Positions 6,543 through 14,767 of a stretch of DNA of 19,511 nt are shown here, one piece after another; position 1 is the stretch's first letter; every line of letters starts with the position of its first letter. Source of the DNA: an uncultured Erysipelotrichaceae bacterium (lineage in GTDB: Bacteria; Bacillota_I; Bacilli_A; RF39; UBA660). A model generated the notes under the pieces. It was not told the DNA's origin and searched no databases. It saw nothing but the letters and a program-made list of their open reading frames with translations. A program made the position numbers and the translations under genes. The stretch covers positions 1-19,511 of the forward strand of contig CADCRC010000085.1 of the NCBI GenBank assembly GCA_902803795.1, written 5' to 3'.

Positions 6543-7481
6543 ATGAAAAAAATAGAACTACACTGTCATCTAGATGGATCATTAAATATAGAATATGCAA
6601 ATAAATTAATAGGGTATGATGTAAAAGATAAATTAGTAAGTACAAAAGATAAAAATTTAACAGAATATTTAAAAAGATTTGATTTACCAATAGATTTATT
6701 ACAAACAAAAGACAATATAGAAGAATTTTCATATTTATTATCAAAAGATTTAGAAAAAGACGAAGTAATATATGCAGAAGTAAGATTTTGCCCACTACTT
6801 CATACAAAAAAAGGATTAAGCATCGATGAAGTAATAAATTCAGTAATAGATGGTTTCTATAGAAACTTTTCTGTAAAAGTAAATTTAATATTATGTATGA
6901 TGAGAAACTTAACATTTGATGAAAATAAAACAATAATAGATTACGCAATAAAATATAAAGATGATGGAGTTGTAGGCATTGATCTTGCAGGAGACGAAAT
7001 AAAATATAAAACAAAAGATTTTGAAAAACTATTTGATATAGCAAAAGAGAACAATATTCCATTTACAATACATGCAGGAGAAGCAGATGGACATGAAAGC
7101 ATAGACGCTGCAATAAAGTTTGGAGCAAAAAGAATAGGACATGGCATAAAAGCAATAGAAAACAAAAACACAATAAAAAAAATATTACAAAATGATATAC
7201 TACTAGAAATATGCCCATCATCAAACGATGATACAGGAATATATAGTATAACAAAAAATCCATTTAAAGAGTTATATGACATGGGTGCAAAAATATGTAT
7301 AAATACAGATAACAGAACAGTATCAAATACAAACTTAAAAGAAGAATACGAACAAATAAGTGAAATATTTGGATTTACAAACCAGGAATTAATAAACTTT
7401 AATTTAAATGCAATAGATAAAGCATTTTGTTCAGACTTCGAAAAATATAAATTAAGAAAAGAAATATTAAATGAAAAATAA
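6543..7481 (+). CDS. add: Adenosine deaminase
   Basis: Deaminates adenosine (and deoxyadenosine) to inosine in purine salvage; cytosolic zinc TIM-barrel enzyme. The 312-residue protein shows all metal and catalytic positions: H7 and H9 in ELHCHLDGS, H177 and E180 in HAGE, H200 in RIGHG, CPSSN (224-228), and D256 in INTDNRTVSNT, the form in which the second Asp of the usual NTDD is Asn. AGAGGAG 6 nt before the ATG fixes the start. It is slightly shorter than the typical 330-340 residues. The 3' end overlaps the next gene, a radical SAM protein, by 11 nt, so the two are probably co-transcribed and translationally coupled. No other purine gene is nearby. Confidence 0.93.
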   Translation: MKKIELHCHLDGSLNIEYANKLIGYDVKDKLVSTKDKNLTEYLKRFDLPIDLLQTKDNIEEFSYLLSKDLEKDEVIYAEVRFCPLLHTKKGLSIDEVINSVIDGFYRNFSVKVNLILCMMRNLTFDENKTIIDYAIKYKDDGVVGIDLAGDEIKYKTKDFEKLFDIAKENNIPFTIHAGEADGHESIDAAIKFGAKRIGHGIKAIENKNTIKKILQNDILLEICPSSNDDTGIYSITKNPFKELYDMGAKICINTDNRTVSNTNLKEEYEQISEIFGFTNQELINFNLNAIDKAFCSDFEKYKLRKEILNEK

Positions 7482-8361
7482 AATATTAGAATCATGCAAT
7501 TTATGTCCATTCAACTGTCATATAAATAGATATAAACTAAAAGGAAGATGTAATTCAACTGATAAAATAAAAGTTGCATATTATCACTTACATCTATTTG
7601 AAGAACCTATAATTTCAGGAAAAAATGGAAGTGGAACAATATTTTTTTCAAATTGTAATTTAAAATGTATTTTCTGTCAAAATAAAAAAATATCACAAGA
7701 AGGATATGGAAAAGAAATAACAATAGATCGACTAAGACAAATATACATCGAATTAAAAGAAAAAAATGCAACAAATATTAATCTAGTAACACCAACAATG
7801 TATGTTCCACAAATAATTGAATCTTTAGATATAAAAGACAAATTAAACATACCAATAGTATACAATACATCAAGTTATGAAAATACAAAAACAATAAAAC
7901 AACTAGAAAATTATATAGATATTTATTTAGCAGACTTTAAATACTATGACGATGGTCTAGCTGAAAAATATTCAAAAGTAAAAAATTACAGGGAAGTTGC
8001 AGCAAAAGCAATAGAAGAAATGTATAATCAAACAGGTAAATACAATATAAAAAACAACATAATGCAATCAGGAGTAATAGTAAGAATACTAGTATTACCA
8101 GGACATATAGAAGATTCAAAAAAAATATTAGACTATTTATATAATAAATATAAAGATAATATAATTATATCGATAATGAATCAATATACTCCTCCAAAAA
8201 ACAAATTAGAATATAAAAATTTAAATAGAAAACTAATAGATAAAGAATATAATAAAGTAATAGAATATGCACTAAATCTAGGAATTAAAAACGCATATAT
8301 ACAAGATGGAAATACACAAAATGAATCATATATTCCAAATTTTAATAAAAAAATTGTATAA
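7471..8361 (+). CDS. Radical SAM protein, PflX (COG1313) type
   Basis: A 296-residue radical SAM protein related to pyruvate formate-lyase activating enzyme homologues (PflX). The [4Fe-4S]-SAM motif is C62-x3-C66-x2-C69 (NCNLKCIFCQN). An N-terminal cysteine cluster C9, C12, C16 with C27 (CNLCPFNC...GRC) is typical of this family and may bind another metal or cluster. Further family features are NLVTPTMYVPQI (about 108-119), YNTSSYE and YLADFKYYD. The start overlaps the end of add by 11 nt and has only a weak purine-rich ribosome binding site, consistent with translational coupling. The substrate of this branch is not established to my knowledge. No formate-lyase or glycyl-radical enzyme is present in the window. 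Confidence 0.85.
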   Translation: MKNKILESCNLCPFNCHINRYKLKGRCNSTDKIKVAYYHLHLFEEPIISGKNGSGTIFFSNCNLKCIFCQNKKISQEGYGKEITIDRLRQIYIELKEKNATNINLVTPTMYVPQIIESLDIKDKLNIPIVYNTSSYENTKTIKQLENYIDIYLADFKYYDDGLAEKYSKVKNYREVAAKAIEEMYNQTGKYNIKNNIMQSGVIVRILVLPGHIEDSKKILDYLYNKYKDNIIISIMNQYTPPKNKLEYKNLNRKLIDKEYNKVIEYALNLGIKNAYIQDGNTQNESYIPNFNKKIV

Positions 8362-8366
8362 TTTAT

Positions 8367-8394
8367 TTAACATTTTTTTAATTTATGGTATGAT
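8367..8394 (+). promoter_or_regulatory. Predicted promoter of the CPHC thioredoxin-like gene
   Basis: TTAACA (8367-8372), a 16-nt spacer and TATGAT (8389-8394). The predicted start of transcription falls just before the GGAGG that precedes the ATG at 8412, which gives a very short leader. Confidence 0.45.
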
Positions 8395-8411
8395 TATAAC
8401 TGGAGGTAGAT

Positions 8412-9014
8412 ATGAAAGGATTAATTAAAATTTTAGTAGTTATATTGATATTATTAATAATGCCATTTAGCGTACTTGCTGAAGAAGAAGAAACTACTAA
8501 TGAAAATGAAAATACGGAAACAACAGAAAAAACTGAAGATGACAAAAGAGTTCGCATCTATTTCTTCAGAGGAGAAGGTTGCCCACACTGTGAAGAAGCA
8601 GAAGAATGGTTCAAAAGCATCGAAGATGAATATGGAGAAAAATTCGTTATAGTAGACTATGAAGTATGGTATGATGAAGATAATGCATCATTAATGAGTA
8701 AAGTTGCAGAAACAAGAGGAGAAGAAGTTGGAGGAGTTCCATACATAATAATTGGAGATCAAACATTCAACGGATTTGATTCATCATACGAAGATTCAAT
8801 AAAATCAAAAATAGACGAAATGTATAATAAAGAAGTAGAAGATAGATATGATATCATGAAACTATTAGGTGAAGACGTAAAAGTAGATCCAGCCAAGAAA
8901 ACAGGCAAAAAATCAGATTCACATACATCAGACATTATTGCAATAATAGTAATACTATTAGTAGTAATTGCGGGAGTATTTGGTATCATTTACGCAAGAA
9001 AAAATACAAATTAA
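8412..9014 (+). CDS. Membrane-anchored extracytoplasmic thioredoxin-like protein (CPHC)
   Basis: A 200-residue protein with a signal peptide (1-23, FSVLA-EE), a Glu/Thr-rich low-complexity stretch (24-44), a thioredoxin-fold domain (about 46-145) and a C-terminal transmembrane helix (about 174-194) with a basic ARKNTN tail. The redox motif is C57-P-H-C60, the dipeptide of DsbA-type oxidants, and the cis-Pro is P110 in GGVPYII. After cleavage the domain would face outward, tethered by the C-terminal helix. A role in forming or rearranging disulfides, or passing electrons, outside the membrane is inferred; oxidant versus reductant cannot be decided. GGAGG 5 nt before the ATG fixes the start. 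A terminator follows, so the gene is apparently monocistronic. No DsbB- or CcdA-like partner is in view. Confidence 0.85.
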   Translation: MKGLIKILVVILILLIMPFSVLAEEEETTNENENTETTEKTEDDKRVRIYFFRGEGCPHCEEAEEWFKSIEDEYGEKFVIVDYEVWYDEDNASLMSKVAETRGEEVGGVPYIIIGDQTFNGFDSSYEDSIKSKIDEMYNKEVEDRYDIMKLLGEDVKVDPAKKTGKKSDSHTSDIIAIIVILLVVIAGVFGIIYARKNTN

Positions 9015-9021
9015 CAATTGT

Positions 9022-9048
9022 AAAAGACTAAACTATATAGTCTTTTTT
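9022..9048 (+). terminator. Intrinsic terminator of the CPHC thioredoxin-like gene
   Basis: A perfect 9-bp stem AAAAGACTA/TAGTCTTTT with a 7-nt loop, running into TTTTTT, 8 nt past the TAA stop. Confidence 0.88.
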
Positions 9049-9049
9049 A

Positions 9050-9078
9050 TTGTCTTTTTTTAATATATTTGTTATACT
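9050..9078 (+). promoter_or_regulatory. Promoter of the FemABX gene
   Basis: TTGTCT (9050-9055), a 17-nt spacer and TATACT (9073-9078) with TG at the extended -10 position (TGTTATACT). It starts immediately after the previous terminator. This also supports the ATG at 9102 over an in-frame TTG at 9069, which lies within the promoter. Confidence 0.65.
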
Positions 9079-9101
9079 TTTTTTATAAAAAGGTGATTAA
9101 T

Positions 9102-10337
9102 ATGAAAATAGTTACTTTAACAGAACAACAATTTCAAGAATATAGTACAAAACATAAATATAGAAGTTATTTTCAAAGTATTGCATATGGAAAAGCAATG
9201 ACACAATTAGGTTATGATGCACAATTACTAGGGTTTGTTTCAAATAATAACAACCTAGTAGGTGCATCATTGATTATATATAAAAAAGTATTTATGAACA
9301 ACAAGATTGCATATGCACCACGTGGCATATTATATGATTACGATAATTTAGAAAATGTAAAAGAACTAGCAACTGCATTAAAAAAACATTTATCAAAACA
9401 AGGCTTTATGCTTTTAAAAATGGATCCATATATTCCACTTACAATAAGAAATAGAGAAGCAGATATAATAAATTTTAATAATAAAGGTAATACAATAATT
9501 GACAATTTAGAAAAAGTTGGATTTACTTATAAAGGAAAAAATCTGTTTTTTGAAAATGAACATTCAAGATTTGAAGGAATTATAATGCTAGATAAAAATA
9601 TAACAGATATATTTAACAATTTTGATAAAAAAACAAGAAACAAAATAAGAAAAAGCATAAATTCAGGAATCACAGTATATAAAGACGAAACAAAAAAAAT
9701 AGGAAGACTATATGAAATGGCAACAAAAAAAAATAATATGCCAGCAAACTACTTTAATCAACTAAAATTAAACTTTAAAGACGATTTAGAAATATACTAT
9801 GCTAAAATAGATACATCAACATTTATAATTAACTCAAGAAGAAAATACGAAAGAGAACAAGCAATAAACTCAGAACTTGCATATGAACTTCAAGATACAA
9901 ATAAAAATATTAAACAAAAAGAATCATTATTAAATAAAAAAATGCAATCAGATAAATTAATAAATACATATAAAAACACACTGATAAAAGCAACAGATAT
10001 GCTTAAAAAATATCCAAAAGGAATAATTATAGCAGGAGCAATGGTAATAAAATATGACAATGCTGCATATATCATAGAAGATACAATAGACGAAGATTAT
10101 TCACAACTAGATGGAGGATATCTATTAAAATGGAGAATGATTGAAGATTATAAAAAAGAAAATCTAAAATACATAAACATAAATGCAGTTGTAGGAGAAC
10201 TAGAAAGAAAAAACAAATATAGTGGATTAAATGAATACAAATTATCATTTAATTCCATTATTACAGAATATATTGGAGAATTTGAAATTGTACTAAATAA
10301 TTTTGCATATAAAATGTATCAAAATTTTGGAAAATAA
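9102..10337 (+). CDS. FemABX-family aminoacyltransferase (peptidoglycan interpeptide bridge)
   Basis: A 411-residue Fem/MurM-family enzyme that would transfer an amino acid from aminoacyl-tRNA to the stem-peptide lysine of a peptidoglycan precursor, at the cytosolic membrane face. Two GNAT-like lobes (about 1-150 and 155-411) are visible, with family segments FQSIAYGKAMTQLGYD (24-39), YAPRGILYDY (71-80), LLKMDPYIPL (104-113), FNNFDKKTRNKIRKS (171-185) and QLDGGYLLKW (335-344). Residues about 244-304 are charged helix-forming sequence placed like the coiled-coil arm of staphylococcal FemA, which FemX lacks. AAAGGTGAT before the ATG at 9102 fixes the start. The amino acid donated cannot be read from sequence. 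The presence implies a lysine-type, bridged peptidoglycan. Flanking terminators indicate a single-gene transcript. Confidence 0.9.
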   Translation: MKIVTLTEQQFQEYSTKHKYRSYFQSIAYGKAMTQLGYDAQLLGFVSNNNNLVGASLIIYKKVFMNNKIAYAPRGILYDYDNLENVKELATALKKHLSKQGFMLLKMDPYIPLTIRNREADIINFNNKGNTIIDNLEKVGFTYKGKNLFFENEHSRFEGIIMLDKNITDIFNNFDKKTRNKIRKSINSGITVYKDETKKIGRLYEMATKKNNMPANYFNQLKLNFKDDLEIYYAKIDTSTFIINSRRKYEREQAINSELAYELQDTNKNIKQKESLLNKKMQSDKLINTYKNTLIKATDMLKKYPKGIIIAGAMVIKYDNAAYIIEDTIDEDYSQLDGGYLLKWRMIEDYKKENLKYININAVVGELERKNKYSGLNEYKLSFNSIITEYIGEFEIVLNNFAYKMYQNFGK

Positions 10338-10362
10338 AATACCTATTATATCAATAGGTATT
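10338..10362. terminator. Hairpin between the FemABX gene and tuf
   Basis: A perfect 10-bp stem AATACCTATT/AATAGGTATT with a 5-nt loop, beginning right after the FemABX stop. On the minus strand it is followed by TTTTATTTT, so it can serve as a second terminator for tuf. On the plus strand no T tract follows it. Confidence 0.65.
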
Positions 10363-10371
10363 ATAAATATT

Positions 10372-10396
10372 AAAAATCCACATTAAGTGGATTTTT
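10372..10396. terminator. Bidirectional terminator between FemABX gene and tuf
   Basis: A perfect 10-bp stem AAAAATCCAC/GTGGATTTTT with a 5-nt loop and T tracts on both strands. It ends 10 nt before the tuf stop and serves the convergent genes from both sides. Confidence 0.88.
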
Positions 10397-10405
10397 ATTT
10401 ATAAA

Positions 10406-11590
10406 TTATTCAACAATTTCAGTTACGTTTCCAGCTCCTACAGTATGTCCACCTTCACGAATTGAGAATTTAGTTCCTTGTTCTAATGCGATTGAATGAA
10501 TTAATTCAACTTCAATATTAACATTATCACCAGGCATAACTGTCTCAACACCATCAGGTAAAGTAATAACACCAGTTACATCTGTAGTTCTAAAATAAAA
10601 TTGAGGTCTATAATTTGTAAAGAATGGAGTATGTCTTCCACCTTCTTCTTTACTTAAGACATAAATAGCAGCTTTAAATTTATGATGTGGAGTAACAGAT
10701 CCTGGTTTTGCAAGAACTTGTCCTCTTTGAACTTGTTCACGTGAAATACCACGTAATAAAATACCAGCATTATCTCCAGCTTGTGCTTCATCTAATTGTT
10801 TTCTAAACATTTCAATACCAGTAACTACTGATTTTTGAGTATCTTTAATACCAACAATTTCAACTTCTTCATTAAGTTTTAAAGTTCCACGTTCAACACG
10901 TCCTGTTACAACAGTACCACGTCCAGTAATAGTCATAACATCTTCAATACTCATTAAGAAAGGTTTATCAGTATCTCTTTCTGGAGTTGGAATCCAACTA
11001 TCAACAGCATCCATTAATTCATCAATACTCTTACCCCATTTTTCATCGCCTTCTAATGCTTTAAGTGCAGAACCACGAATAATAGGAGTATTAGCACCAT
11101 CGAATCCATATTCATTTAATAAATCTCTAACTTCTTCCTCAACTAAATCTATTAACTCTTCTTCTTCAACCATATCGCACTTATTTAAGAACACAACCAT
11201 TTTTGGTACTCCAACTTGACGAGCAAGTAAGATATGTTCACGAGTTTGTGCCATAGGTCCATCTGTAGCAGCTATAACTAATATAGCACCATCCATTTGA
11301 GCAGCACCAGTAATCATGTTTTTAACATAATCAGCATGTCCTGGACAATCTACATGAGCATAATGTCTTTTCTCAGTAGAATACTCAATATGAGCAGTAT
11401 TAATAGTAATACCTCTTTCTCTTTCTTCAGGTGCTTTATCAATATCTGCAAATTCAACTTCCTTATTTCCATATTTTCCTGCTAAATGTTTAGAAATAGC
11501 AGCAGTTAATGTAGTTTTACCATGATCAACATGTCCTATTGTACCAATATTAACATGTGGTTTTGAACGATCAAATTTTTCTTTTGCCAT
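10406..11590 (-). CDS. tuf: Elongation factor Tu
   Basis: Delivers aminoacyl-tRNA to the ribosomal A site as a GTP complex. The 394-residue protein is full length, with G1 GHVDHGKT (about 19-26), switch II DCPGHADY, NKCD and SAL guanine-binding motifs, domain 2 (ITGRGTVVTGRVERG) and domain 3 ending in GAGNVTEIVE. AAAGGAGG 9 nt before the ATG fixes the start. It is the last gene of the str operon, 68 nt downstream of fusA. A probable internal promoter lies in that gap, as often seen for this abundant protein. The usual PFLMP at the domain 1/2 junction reads PFLMS. The convergent hairpins at 10338-10396 terminate it. Confidence 0.98.
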   Translation of the reverse strand: MAKEKFDRSKPHVNIGTIGHVDHGKTTLTAAISKHLAGKYGNKEVEFADIDKAPEERERGITINTAHIEYSTEKRHYAHVDCPGHADYVKNMITGAAQMDGAILVIAATDGPMAQTREHILLARQVGVPKMVVFLNKCDMVEEEELIDLVEEEVRDLLNEYGFDGANTPIIRGSALKALEGDEKWGKSIDELMDAVDSWIPTPERDTDKPFLMSIEDVMTITGRGTVVTGRVERGTLKLNEEVEIVGIKDTQKSVVTGIEMFRKQLDEAQAGDNAGILLRGISREQVQRGQVLAKPGSVTPHHKFKAAIYVLSKEEGGRHTPFFTNYRPQFYFRTTDVTGVITLPDGVETVMPGDNVNIEVELIHSIALEQGTKFSIREGGHTVGAGNVTEIVE

Positions 11591-11620
11591 AATTTATTCC
11601 TCCTTTTTAATTACAAAACT

Positions 11621-11649
11621 ATTTTATATGATTATTCAACTTTTTTCAA
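11621..11649 (-). promoter_or_regulatory. Probable internal promoter for tuf
   Basis: In the fusA-tuf gap the minus strand reads TTGAAA (11644-11649), a 17-nt spacer and TAAAAT (11621-11626), 31 nt upstream of the tuf ATG. No hairpin lies between the genes, so read-through from fusA is also expected. Confidence 0.5.
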
Positions 11650-11658
11650 TATATTTTT

Positions 11659-13728
11659 TTAATTACCACTTTTTTTAATAATCTCTTCTGAAATACTCTT
11701 AGGAACTTCTTCATAATGATCAAAGAACATTACAAATGTGGCACGACCTTGAGTATTTGATCTTAATGTTGTAGCATAACCAAACATTTCAGCAAGTGGA
11801 ACCATAGCAGCAAGTTTTATAGCATTACCTTGAGCTTCCTGTCCTAATGGTTTACCACGACGAGAAGTTAAATCTCCCATTACATTACCAAAATATTCTT
11901 CTGGTGTAGTAACATCGACTTTCATAATTGGTTCAAGTAATATAGGATTACATTTATTCTTTGCTTCTTTTAATGCTAGGGATGCAGCAACTTTAAATGA
12001 CATTTCATTTGAGTCAACATCGTGATATGAACCATCATGTAATACAGCTCTAATATCTATCATCGGATATCCAGCAAGAATACCAGTTTGCATTGCTTCT
12101 TGAAGTCCTTTATCAACAACAGGAATATATTCTCTAGGAACAACTCCTCCAACAACCTCATCAACAAATTCATATCCTTTACCTTCATTAGGTTCAAATC
12201 TAACCCAAACATGTCCATATTGTCCACGTCCACCAGATTGTTTAATATATTTACCTTCACAATCTCCAGCTTGTTTAATTGTTTCTCTATATGCAACTTG
12301 TGGAGCTCCAACATTAGCTTCAACACCAAATTCTCTCCTCATACGATCAACAAGAACATCTAAATGTAATTCACCCATTCCAGCAATAACTGTCTGTCCA
12401 GTTTCATGATCTGTATGAACTTTAAATGTAGGATCCTCTTCAGCTAATTTTTGAAGTGCTATAGCCATTTTATCCTGATCAGCTTTTGATTTTGGTTCAA
12501 CAGCTAATTGAATAACTGGTTCAGGTACTTTCAAACTTTCTAAAATAATTGGTTTCTTTTCATCACATAAAGTATCACCAGTAGTAGTATTCTTTAATCC
12601 TACAGCAGCAGCAATATCACCAGTATAAACATCAGATATTTCTTTTCTAGTATTTGCATGCATTTGCAAAATTCTACCTATTCTCTCTTTAGAGTCTTTA
12701 GTTGAATTTAAAACATAACTACCACTTTGTAAATGACCAGAATAAACTCTAAAAAAAGTTAATTTACCAACAAATGGATCTGTCATTACTTTAAATGCTA
12801 AAGCACTAAATGGTTCATTATCTTTAGCATGTCTTTCATCTTCACTTCCATCAAGTTTAGTTCCCTTAACAGATTCAATATCTGAAGGTGCAGGTAAAAA
12901 GTCAATAACTGCATCAAGTAAAGGTTTAATTGCCTTATTTCCTAAAGCAGTTCCACACATTACAGGGAAAAATTCAGCAGCTAAAGTACCTTTTCTAATT
13001 GCTCTTTTAATTTCTTCTTCTGTTAACTCTTCTCCTTCAAGATATTTTTCCATTGCCTCATCATCATATTCAGCAACAGCATCTATTAATTCAGCTCTTT
13101 TTTCTTCAACAATATCTTTCAAATCAGAAGGTATTTCAATTTCTTCTTCTTTTTCTTGATCTGAACCATCATAAACATATGCTTTTTTTGTAATCAAATC
13201 AACAATACCTTTAAATTCACTCTCTGCACCAATTGGCCATTCGATAGGCTTAGCATTAACACCCAATCTATCCTTGATTGTTTTTAAACTATATTCAAAA
13301 CTTGCTCCCATTTTATCCATTTTATTTGCAAAAATAATTCTTGGTACCTTAAATTCACTTGCTTGTCTCCATACAGTTTCAGTTTGAGGTTCAACTCCAG
13401 CTTGTGCATCTAAAAGTGCAATAGCACCATCAAGCACACGAAGAGAACGAGAAACCTCAATTGTAAAATCTACATGTCCAGGAGTATCTATAATATTAAA
13501 TCTATAATTTTTCCAATGACAAGTAGTTGCTGCAGATGTAATAGTAATACCACGTTCTTTTTCTTGTTCCATCCAATCCATTTGAGATTCTCCATCATGA
13601 GTCTCTCCTATTTTATGTGTTACATTTGTAAGAAAAAGTATTCTCTCAGTACAAGTTGTTTTTCCAGCATCTATATGAGCCATTATACCAATATTACGAG
13701 TTTTTTCTATTGATGTATCTCTTTCCAT
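11659..13728 (-). CDS. fusA: Elongation factor G
   Basis: GTPase that drives ribosome translocation and, with ribosome recycling factor, subunit splitting. The 689-residue protein has all the expected parts: AHIDAGKTT P-loop (near residue 17), DTPGHVDF switch II, NKMDKMGA, domain II, the GMGELHLDV region of domain III, GGRGQYGHVWVRFEP in domain IV, and domain V ending near SISEEIIKKSGN. The ATG at 13728 is chosen (AAAGGGA 6 nt upstream); a longer reading starting at 13749 would overlap the end of rpsG. It lies 14 nt after rpsG. Length and motifs match the canonical EF-G rather than the tetracycline-protection type. Confidence 0.97.
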   Translation of the reverse strand: MERDTSIEKTRNIGIMAHIDAGKTTCTERILFLTNVTHKIGETHDGESQMDWMEQEKERGITITSAATTCHWKNYRFNIIDTPGHVDFTIEVSRSLRVLDGAIALLDAQAGVEPQTETVWRQASEFKVPRIIFANKMDKMGASFEYSLKTIKDRLGVNAKPIEWPIGAESEFKGIVDLITKKAYVYDGSDQEKEEEIEIPSDLKDIVEEKRAELIDAVAEYDDEAMEKYLEGEELTEEEIKRAIRKGTLAAEFFPVMCGTALGNKAIKPLLDAVIDFLPAPSDIESVKGTKLDGSEDERHAKDNEPFSALAFKVMTDPFVGKLTFFRVYSGHLQSGSYVLNSTKDSKERIGRILQMHANTRKEISDVYTGDIAAAVGLKNTTTGDTLCDEKKPIILESLKVPEPVIQLAVEPKSKADQDKMAIALQKLAEEDPTFKVHTDHETGQTVIAGMGELHLDVLVDRMRREFGVEANVGAPQVAYRETIKQAGDCEGKYIKQSGGRGQYGHVWVRFEPNEGKGYEFVDEVVGGVVPREYIPVVDKGLQEAMQTGILAGYPMIDIRAVLHDGSYHDVDSNEMSFKVAASLALKEAKNKCNPILLEPIMKVDVTTPEEYFGNVMGDLTSRRGKPLGQEAQGNAIKLAAMVPLAEMFGYATTLRSNTQGRATFVMFFDHYEEVPKSISEEIIKKSGN

Positions 13729-13742
13729 ATTAATTCCCTTTC

Positions 13743-14210
13743 CTACCATCTATAATGAGCATAAGCCTTATTAGCCTCAGCCATTCTATGTGTATCTTCT
13801 TTTTTCTTAACCGCACCACCGATGCCATTAGAAGCATCAATTATTTCTTGTGCCAAATTATTGGACATACCACGTCCTGATCTTTCATTTGAATATTTAA
13901 CCAACCAACGTAAAGCTAATGCTTGAGATCTAGCAGGTGAAACTTCAATTGGAACTTGATAATTTGAACCTCCAACACGTCTAGATTTAACTTCAACTTC
14001 AGGTTTAATATTATTCATAGCTTGTTCAAATACTTCTAATGCTTCTTTCTTAGTCTTTTCAGAAACACTTTCAAAAGCATCATAAACTATTGTTTGAGCA
14101 ATTCCTTTTTTACCATCTTTCATAACTGTATTAATTAATTTAGTTACAGTTTTTGATTTATATATAGGATCTGGTAAAACATCTCTTAATGTTGCACGAC
14201 GTTTACGCAT
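13743..14210 (-). CDS. rpsG: 30S ribosomal protein S7
   Basis: uS7, the primary binder of the 16S rRNA 3' major domain, near the mRNA exit channel. The 155-residue protein has the expected RKRRA start, LPDPIYKSKTVTKLINTVM (about 12-30), EVKSRRVGGSNYQVPIEV (73-90) and the C-terminal DTHRMAEANKAYAHYRW. The length is normal (156 is usual). AAAGGAGG 6 nt before the ATG fixes the start. It lies 36 nt downstream of rpsL and 14 nt upstream of fusA. The stop is TAG. In E. coli S7 represses translation of its own operon; no matching structure could be assigned here. Confidence 0.97.
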   Translation of the reverse strand: MRKRRATLRDVLPDPIYKSKTVTKLINTVMKDGKKGIAQTIVYDAFESVSEKTKKEALEVFEQAMNNIKPEVEVKSRRVGGSNYQVPIEVSPARSQALALRWLVKYSNERSGRGMSNNLAQEIIDASNGIGGAVKKKEDTHRMAEANKAYAHYRW

Positions 14211-14246
14211 GTTAATCCTCCTTTCTGTTCTATATTATTTTTTTGA

Positions 14247-14669
14247 TTACTTCTTAGTTGCTTTTTCTTTTTTAGTACCATATTTACTACGTGCTTTTTT
14301 ACGATCTTTAACTCCAGCTGTATCTAAAGTTCCACGAACAATATGATAACGTACACCGATCAAATCCTTTACACGTCCTCCACGAATTAATACAACTGAG
14401 TGTTCTTGAAGGTTGTGTCCAATTCCTGGTATATAAGTATCAACTTCTCTACCATTTGATAAACGTACACGAGCATACTTACGCATAGCTGAGTTAGGTT
14501 TCTTTGGAGTCTTAGTACCAACACGAGTACAAACTCCACGTTTTTGTGGTGAAGGATTATTAGTTGCTTTATTAGCAATCGTATTAAATCCAACTCCTAA
14601 AACTGGCGATTTACTCTTTCTAACCTTATTCTTACGTTTATTATGAATCAATTGGTTTATAGTAGGCAT
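14247..14669 (-). CDS. rpsL: 30S ribosomal protein S12, with Pro-to-Ile change in the KDLPG loop
   Basis: uS12, part of the decoding centre and the determinant of streptomycin response. The 140-residue protein includes the Gram-positive insertion near the N-terminus. TPKKPNSA (54-61) retains K56, the equivalent of the E. coli resistance residue K43 (counting Met). K101 of GGRVKDL, equivalent to K88, is also kept, as is D102, the methylthiolation site. The next segment reads KDLIGVRYH instead of KDLPGVRYH: Ile104 (ATC) replaces the proline (E. coli P91 counting Met, P90 mature) at which substitutions give streptomycin dependence. AAAGGAGG before the ATG fixes the start. It is the first gene of the str operon. 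Confidence 0.97.
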   Translation of the reverse strand: MPTINQLIHNKRKNKVRKSKSPVLGVGFNTIANKATNNPSPQKRGVCTRVGTKTPKKPNSAMRKYARVRLSNGREVDTYIPGIGHNLQEHSVVLIRGGRVKDLIGVRYHIVRGTLDTAGVKDRKKARSKYGTKKEKATKK

Positions 14670-14698
14670 TTAATATACCTCCTTTCATTCACATATCC

Positions 14699-14750
14699 GG
14701 GTGTGTCAACATACCCTTTTTAAAAACTTCGCCCTTATATAGCAAAGTTT
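14699..14750 (-). promoter_or_regulatory. Str operon leader: attenuator-like hairpin plus second stem-loop
   Basis: On the RNA-sense (minus) strand, AAACTTTGC/GCGAAGTTT (14724-14750, 9 bp with one G-U pair, 9-nt loop) is followed by TTTTT, which looks like an intrinsic terminator, but it lies inside the rpsL leader about 10 nt after the predicted transcription start. A second stem-loop, GGGTATG/CACACCC with one mismatch (14699-14716), follows before the ribosome binding site. Together they suggest attenuation or protein-binding control of the operon. I could not identify an antiterminator pairing. Confidence 0.55.
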
Positions 14751-14767
14751 CCTTCAAATGCAATAAT

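Noticed and set aside
6487..7062. 191-codon minus-strand frame rich in Leu, Tyr and Phe
   Set aside because: Composition is that of the reverse complement of A-rich coding sequence; no ribosome binding site, and it overlaps add.
6941..7510. 189-codon minus-strand reading frame opposite add
   Set aside because: It is antisense to a gene with all adenosine deaminase motifs; low-GC shadow frames of this kind are common and it has no ribosome binding site or recognisable domain.
14704..14709. Perfect TTGACA on the minus strand in the str leader
   Set aside because: No -10 lies 16-18 nt downstream; that position is the GAAAGGAGG ribosome binding site, and the hexamer belongs to a stem-loop.
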